Below are positions 63,907 through 64,000 of a stretch of 64,000 bases of DNA, one piece after another. The stretch is from positions 306,501 through 370,500 of the forward strand of contig JAOZHY010000048.1 in assembly GCA_026014595.1 (NCBI GenBank), given 5' to 3'. Positions within the stretch are counted from its first letter, which is position 1. Each line of letters opens with the position of its first letter. The notes beneath the pieces were generated by a model that saw nothing but the letters and a program-made list of their open reading frames with translations, was not told the origin of the DNA and searched no databases. A program made the translations under genes and the position numbers. Source of the DNA: Candidatus Bathyarchaeota archaeon (GTDB taxonomy: Archaea; Thermoproteota; Bathyarchaeia; Bathyarchaeales; Bathycorpusculaceae).

Positions 63907-64000
63907 GACTTACGAAGATTTTTGATCAGAAAAAAAGGAAGGTTGATGCCTACGCTTGTTTGCCGTTTAAGCTATTGAGGCCATATGTACCATGCAGTCA

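Noticed and set aside
1..64000. CRISPR array, rRNA or insertion sequence
   Set aside because: No regularly spaced direct repeats, no rRNA-like stretch and no transposase gene were seen anywhere in the window.

Overview
The window reads as a chromosome fragment of an uncultured archaeon of the TACK group, most likely Bathyarchaeia. Supporting signs are archaeal TATA/BRE-type promoters, TFB-like and archaeal winged-helix regulators, an eL22-type ribosomal protein, a DUF996 membrane protein with a zinc ribbon, a tungsten aldehyde:ferredoxin oxidoreductase with its ferredoxin and MoaD partners, and a CBS/S30AE-like fusion. The lineage is an inference: there is no rRNA gene in the window to settle it.

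Left host arm (1-25628). Positions 1-14604 are mostly a minus-strand surface-glycan cluster: a GT4 glycosyltransferase cut by the left edge, a CelD-like acyltransferase, five GT2 glycosyltransferases, two Gfo/Idh/MocA sugar dehydrogenases, a DegT-type sugar aminotransferase, a PIG-L deacetylase, an ATP-grasp ligase and a HAD phosphatase. A secreted beta-helix protein lies within it on the plus strand. Next come a nitroreductase, secreted and membrane proteins (DUF1616-like; two 'INWG' proteins), winged-helix regulators, the CBS/S30AE-like protein, an ArsR-RDD membrane regulator, pyrK-pyrD, a radical SAM/SPASM enzyme and eL22.

Provirus (25629-53765, about 28.1 kb). A 17-bp direct repeat bounds a complete head-tail (Caudoviricetes-type) provirus. 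From left to right it carries divergent ribbon-helix-helix regulators over a shared operator, small zinc-ribbon proteins, a DNA cytosine methyltransferase, a single-cyclin-repeat TFB, prohead protease, decoration protein, HK97-type capsid protein, portal, Mu gpF-like protein, tail fibre modules, connectors, tail tube, tail chaperones, a very short tape measure, an antisense membrane moron, a 1232-residue tail tip/fibre, a holin candidate, small and large terminase, an ABC-ATPase/GNAT fusion (COG2401-like), small Cys-rich genes, an ASCH protein and a tyrosine recombinase beside the right repeat. No disrupted core gene was seen, so it may be functional.

The attachment core appears to overlap the guide and D box of a candidate C/D box sRNA, on the minus strand, whose guide would direct methylation of 16S C1402. 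The sRNA stays intact at the right junction. Before integration it would have lain just upstream of eL22.

Right host arm (53766-64000): a second nitroreductase, a probably leaderless Cys-rich protein, a DUF996 membrane protein, the AOR-ferredoxin operon diverging from a MoaD-like sulfur carrier, an M24 peptidase, two surface beta-helix proteins and an isochorismatase-type hydrolase. A roughly 45-bp element recurs in two convergent intergenic gaps, and TTGAC/GTCAA motifs recur near three genes.
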